A stretch of DNA of 64,000 bases from Caldilineaceae bacterium (lineage in GTDB: Bacteria; Chloroflexota; Anaerolineae; Caldilineales; Caldilineaceae): the NCBI GenBank assembly GCA_026645575.1, contig JAPKMW010000003.1, positions 1 through 64,000 of the forward strand. Reading direction: 5' to 3'. The position numbers and the translations under genes are program-made. The notes below the pieces were generated by a model. The model did not search any database, was not told the origin of the DNA, and saw only the letters and a list, made by a program, of their open reading frames with translations. Shown one piece after another: positions 62,140 to 64,000 of this stretch (positions within the stretch are counted from its first letter, which is position 1; every line of letters begins with the position of its first letter).

Positions 62140-63522
62140 ATGGAAGAACGCATGATTCAGTTTATCGCCGCCCTGCGTGCCGGGGGCGTGCGGGTGAGTC
62201 TGGCCGAGAGCGCCGACGCCATGCGGGCGGTAGACCATTTAGGGGTGCAGAATCGCGACGCCTTTCGCATGAGCCTGCGGGCGACGTTGGTCAAAGAGGC
62301 CAGTGGCATTCCGACCTTTGAGGAGTTGTTCCCACTCTTCTTTGGCGGCGATGGCGAAGTGCCGCCGATGATGGATGGCATGGAGGACATGACCCCCGAA
62401 GAGGCGCAGATGATGGCCCAGGCCATGCGTCAGTTCAACGAACAACTGCGCAAGCTGATGGAAAAGCTGCTGCGCGGTGAACAACTGACTGAGCAGGAGT
62501 TGCGTCAACTAGGGCAGATGACCGGTCTGAACCGTATGGACGACATGCGCTATCGCGACTGGATGGCAAAGCGCATGATGCGGGCGATGAACTTTAAAGA
62601 AGTCCAAGACGCCATGCGCGAGATGATGGAACTGCTCCAGCAGATGGGCATGAGCAAGGAGCGCATGGAACAACTGCGCCAACTGATCCGCGCCAACCAG
62701 AAATCAATGGAAGAGCAGATCAACCAATACGCCGGCCAGCGTATCGCCGAAAACATGGCCGAACGCCCACCTGAAACCGGGGTTGATGATCTCATGGACA
62801 AACCCTTCCAGGCGCTGGACGAAAAAGATATGGACAAGCTGCGCAAGGAGATGCAGCGGCTGGCAAACCGGCTGCGCAGTCGGATTGCCCTGCGCCAGAA
62901 GCGGGCCAAAACCGGTCAACTGGACGCCAAGGCGACCATCCGCACCAATCTCAAAAACGGCGGCGTGCCGATCGAGATTCGCCACCGCGACCATCGGCTG
63001 AAACCGAAACTGGTCGTCATTTGTGACATCAGCACCTCCATGCGCCACTGCTCGGAGTTGATGCTGAGTCTGGTGCACGCCTTGCAAGATCTGATCACAA
63101 AGACCCATGCGTTTGCGTTCATCGACCATTTGGAGTATATTTCACCCGATTTTGTCGGACGTCAGGCCAACGAAGCGATCCATCAAGTGCTGATCCGGAT
63201 GCCCCCCGGCCACTACAGCACAGACCTAGGTTACAGCCTGACCAATTTCGCCCGTGATTATCTGGATACCATCGACAGTCGCACAACCTTTATTATGGTC
63301 GGCGATGGTCGGAACAATTACAACAACCCCCAGTTGGAGATCTTTAAAAACATCGCCCGTCGTAGCCGCCGCACCATCTGGATCAACCCGGAACAACCAA
63401 TGATGTGGGGCAGTGGGGATAGTGATATGTTACAGTATGCCCCACTTTGTGATAATGTCGTTGTTGCCTCAACCCTTGGAGAACTGACACAAGCTGTTGA
63501 TCACCTACTCGCGCAACCGTAG
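62140..63522 (+). CDS. vWA-domain protein (CoxE-like)
   Basis: 460 residues. The N-terminal part is helical and charged (MIQFIAALRAGGVRVSLAES, many Met/Gln/Glu helices); the C-terminal vWA domain has the MIDAS motif ICDISTSM with Asp296, Ser298 and Ser300. CoxE-like proteins pair with MoxR ATPases. The pair's client is not in view. RBS GGAGACAATC just upstream. Confidence 0.85.
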   Translation: MEERMIQFIAALRAGGVRVSLAESADAMRAVDHLGVQNRDAFRMSLRATLVKEASGIPTFEELFPLFFGGDGEVPPMMDGMEDMTPEEAQMMAQAMRQFNEQLRKLMEKLLRGEQLTEQELRQLGQMTGLNRMDDMRYRDWMAKRMMRAMNFKEVQDAMREMMELLQQMGMSKERMEQLRQLIRANQKSMEEQINQYAGQRIAENMAERPPETGVDDLMDKPFQALDEKDMDKLRKEMQRLANRLRSRIALRQKRAKTGQLDAKATIRTNLKNGGVPIEIRHRDHRLKPKLVVICDISTSMRHCSELMLSLVHALQDLITKTHAFAFIDHLEYISPDFVGRQANEAIHQVLIRMPPGHYSTDLGYSLTNFARDYLDTIDSRTTFIMVGDGRNNYNNPQLEIFKNIARRSRRTIWINPEQPMMWGSGDSDMLQYAPLCDNVVVASTLGELTQAVDHLLAQP

Positions 63523-63628
63523 CCGCTGTTCAACATCCAGCTTCAGGCCCAAGCGTACGTTTGTCGTAAAGACTTTAGTCTTCCTGCCGTTCTGCAAAAC
63601 ACTCGAAGACTACGTCATCGTCAAGAAA

Positions 63629-63699
63629 AATAGTAGATATTAGGTATTGAATATTATTCTTACGTAGTACTCAATATCCAATACCTAATATCTACTATT
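63629..63699. repeat. Word-type palindrome (AATACCTAATATC family)
   Basis: Left arm AATAGTAGATATTAGGTATT, right arm AATACCTAATATCTACTATT. Related to the hairpin at 41922-41990. Confidence 0.75.
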
Positions 63700-63781
63700 G
63701 CAATCTCACAATTTCTGGATGATCACTAAAGTCTTTACCACTAACTGATGCTTGCGCCCCTACCCTCTTGGGAGAGAAACA

Positions 63782-64000
63782 ATGATCGAACAGAAGTCGC
63801 ATTTTCGTACCCTGGCCTGTCTCTACAGCACCATGCAAACGCATCTGGGCCACCGTTCTGATGTCTACGTGACCGTGCAGACCCCGCTCCACTATGACCA
63901 GCAACAGCCGGATCTGCACAAGCAACCCGACCTGATGGTCTTCAAGGATCTGCGCGACAACGGGGAACGGGAGCGCATCCAGTTGTGGGCCGAAGGGATC
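63782..64000 (+). CDS. Uma2-family endonuclease (partial, cut by the window edge)
   Basis: 73 residues seen: MIEQKSHFRTLACLYSTMQT, then QTPLHYDQQQPDLHKQPDLM. The 'PDLMVF' segment is the first catalytic part of the Uma2/DUF820 nuclease fold. GGGAG lies upstream. Very common in Chloroflexota and cyanobacteria; function unclear. The C-terminal part with the remaining catalytic residues is outside the window. Confidence 0.75.
   Translation, partial: MIEQKSHFRTLACLYSTMQTHLGHRSDVYVTVQTPLHYDQQQPDLHKQPDLMVFKDLRDNGERERIQLWAEGI

Noticed and set aside
61054..63522. MoxR/vWA pair considered as a defence system
   Set aside because: Such pairs are mostly cofactor-insertion or chaperone systems, and no nuclease or effector is attached.

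Overview
The window looks like chromosomal DNA of a filamentous or anaerolinean-type Chloroflexota bacterium, perhaps Caldilinea-like. GC is moderately high. Many genes start with GTG or TTG behind GGAG-type ribosome binding sites. It carries large STAND ATPases with TPR or WD40 tails, tandem DUF29 genes, a Uma2 nuclease, many small toxin-antitoxin genes and a PurL with a PurS-like N-terminus. This is a judgement from gene content; no ribosomal RNA or other marker is present to settle it. I saw no tRNA, rRNA, CRISPR array, prophage or complete insertion sequence.

Layout. 0.2-8.2 kb is a metabolic stretch: PfkB-type kinase, membrane-anchored patatin lipase, PhyH-type dioxygenase, two tandem DUF29 genes, aldo/keto reductase and LarA-like protein. 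8.3-12 kb is a decaying defence-like patch: RHH protein, Phd remnant, Mrr-type nuclease and an AAA ATPase with a frameshifted partner gene. 12-21 kb holds a PH-domain protein, amidohydrolase plus GH1-like hydrolase, AbrB/PIN toxin-antitoxin pair, Rieske protein, serine hydrolase, flavin oxidoreductase, epimerase and two decayed genes. 21-31 kb has a secreted subtilase, an enolase-superfamily enzyme, a STAND-TPR protein and two secreted proteins. 31-36 kb carries an aminoglycoside adenylyltransferase relative, purL and purQ. 36-52 kb is mostly housekeeping: cation/proton antiporter, an operon of 7TM-HD phosphodiesterase, ybeY and dgkA, then YqeY-like, TVP38, enoyl-CoA hydratase, endonuclease/exonuclease/phosphatase, hydroxyacid dehydrogenase, M29 aminopeptidase and a three-gene ABC importer. 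52-60 kb is an accessory island of small RHH, antitoxin, protease and HNH genes, each separated by a remnant of one Thr/Pro-rich protein tail, and ended by a giant STAND-WD40 gene. 61-64 kb has a MoxR/vWA pair and the start of a Uma2 gene.

The most striking feature is not a gene. The intergenic regions are packed with non-autonomous palindromic elements. One family shows perfect 8-bp target duplications and inverted ends beginning GTAACTAC. At least four sets of TA-flanked elements look like IS630/Tc1-type MITEs. Many further hairpins have arms made of short repeated 'words' (for example GAGTTACGAATTAC), often placed exactly at stop codons. Related word sequence lies in frame inside purQ, and other short repeats lie in frame inside purL. 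The accessory region shows active decay: an amber stop in a PIN toxin, a poly-C frameshift in the WD40 gene, a frameshift in the ATPase partner and truncated Phd, HxlR and oxidase fragments.
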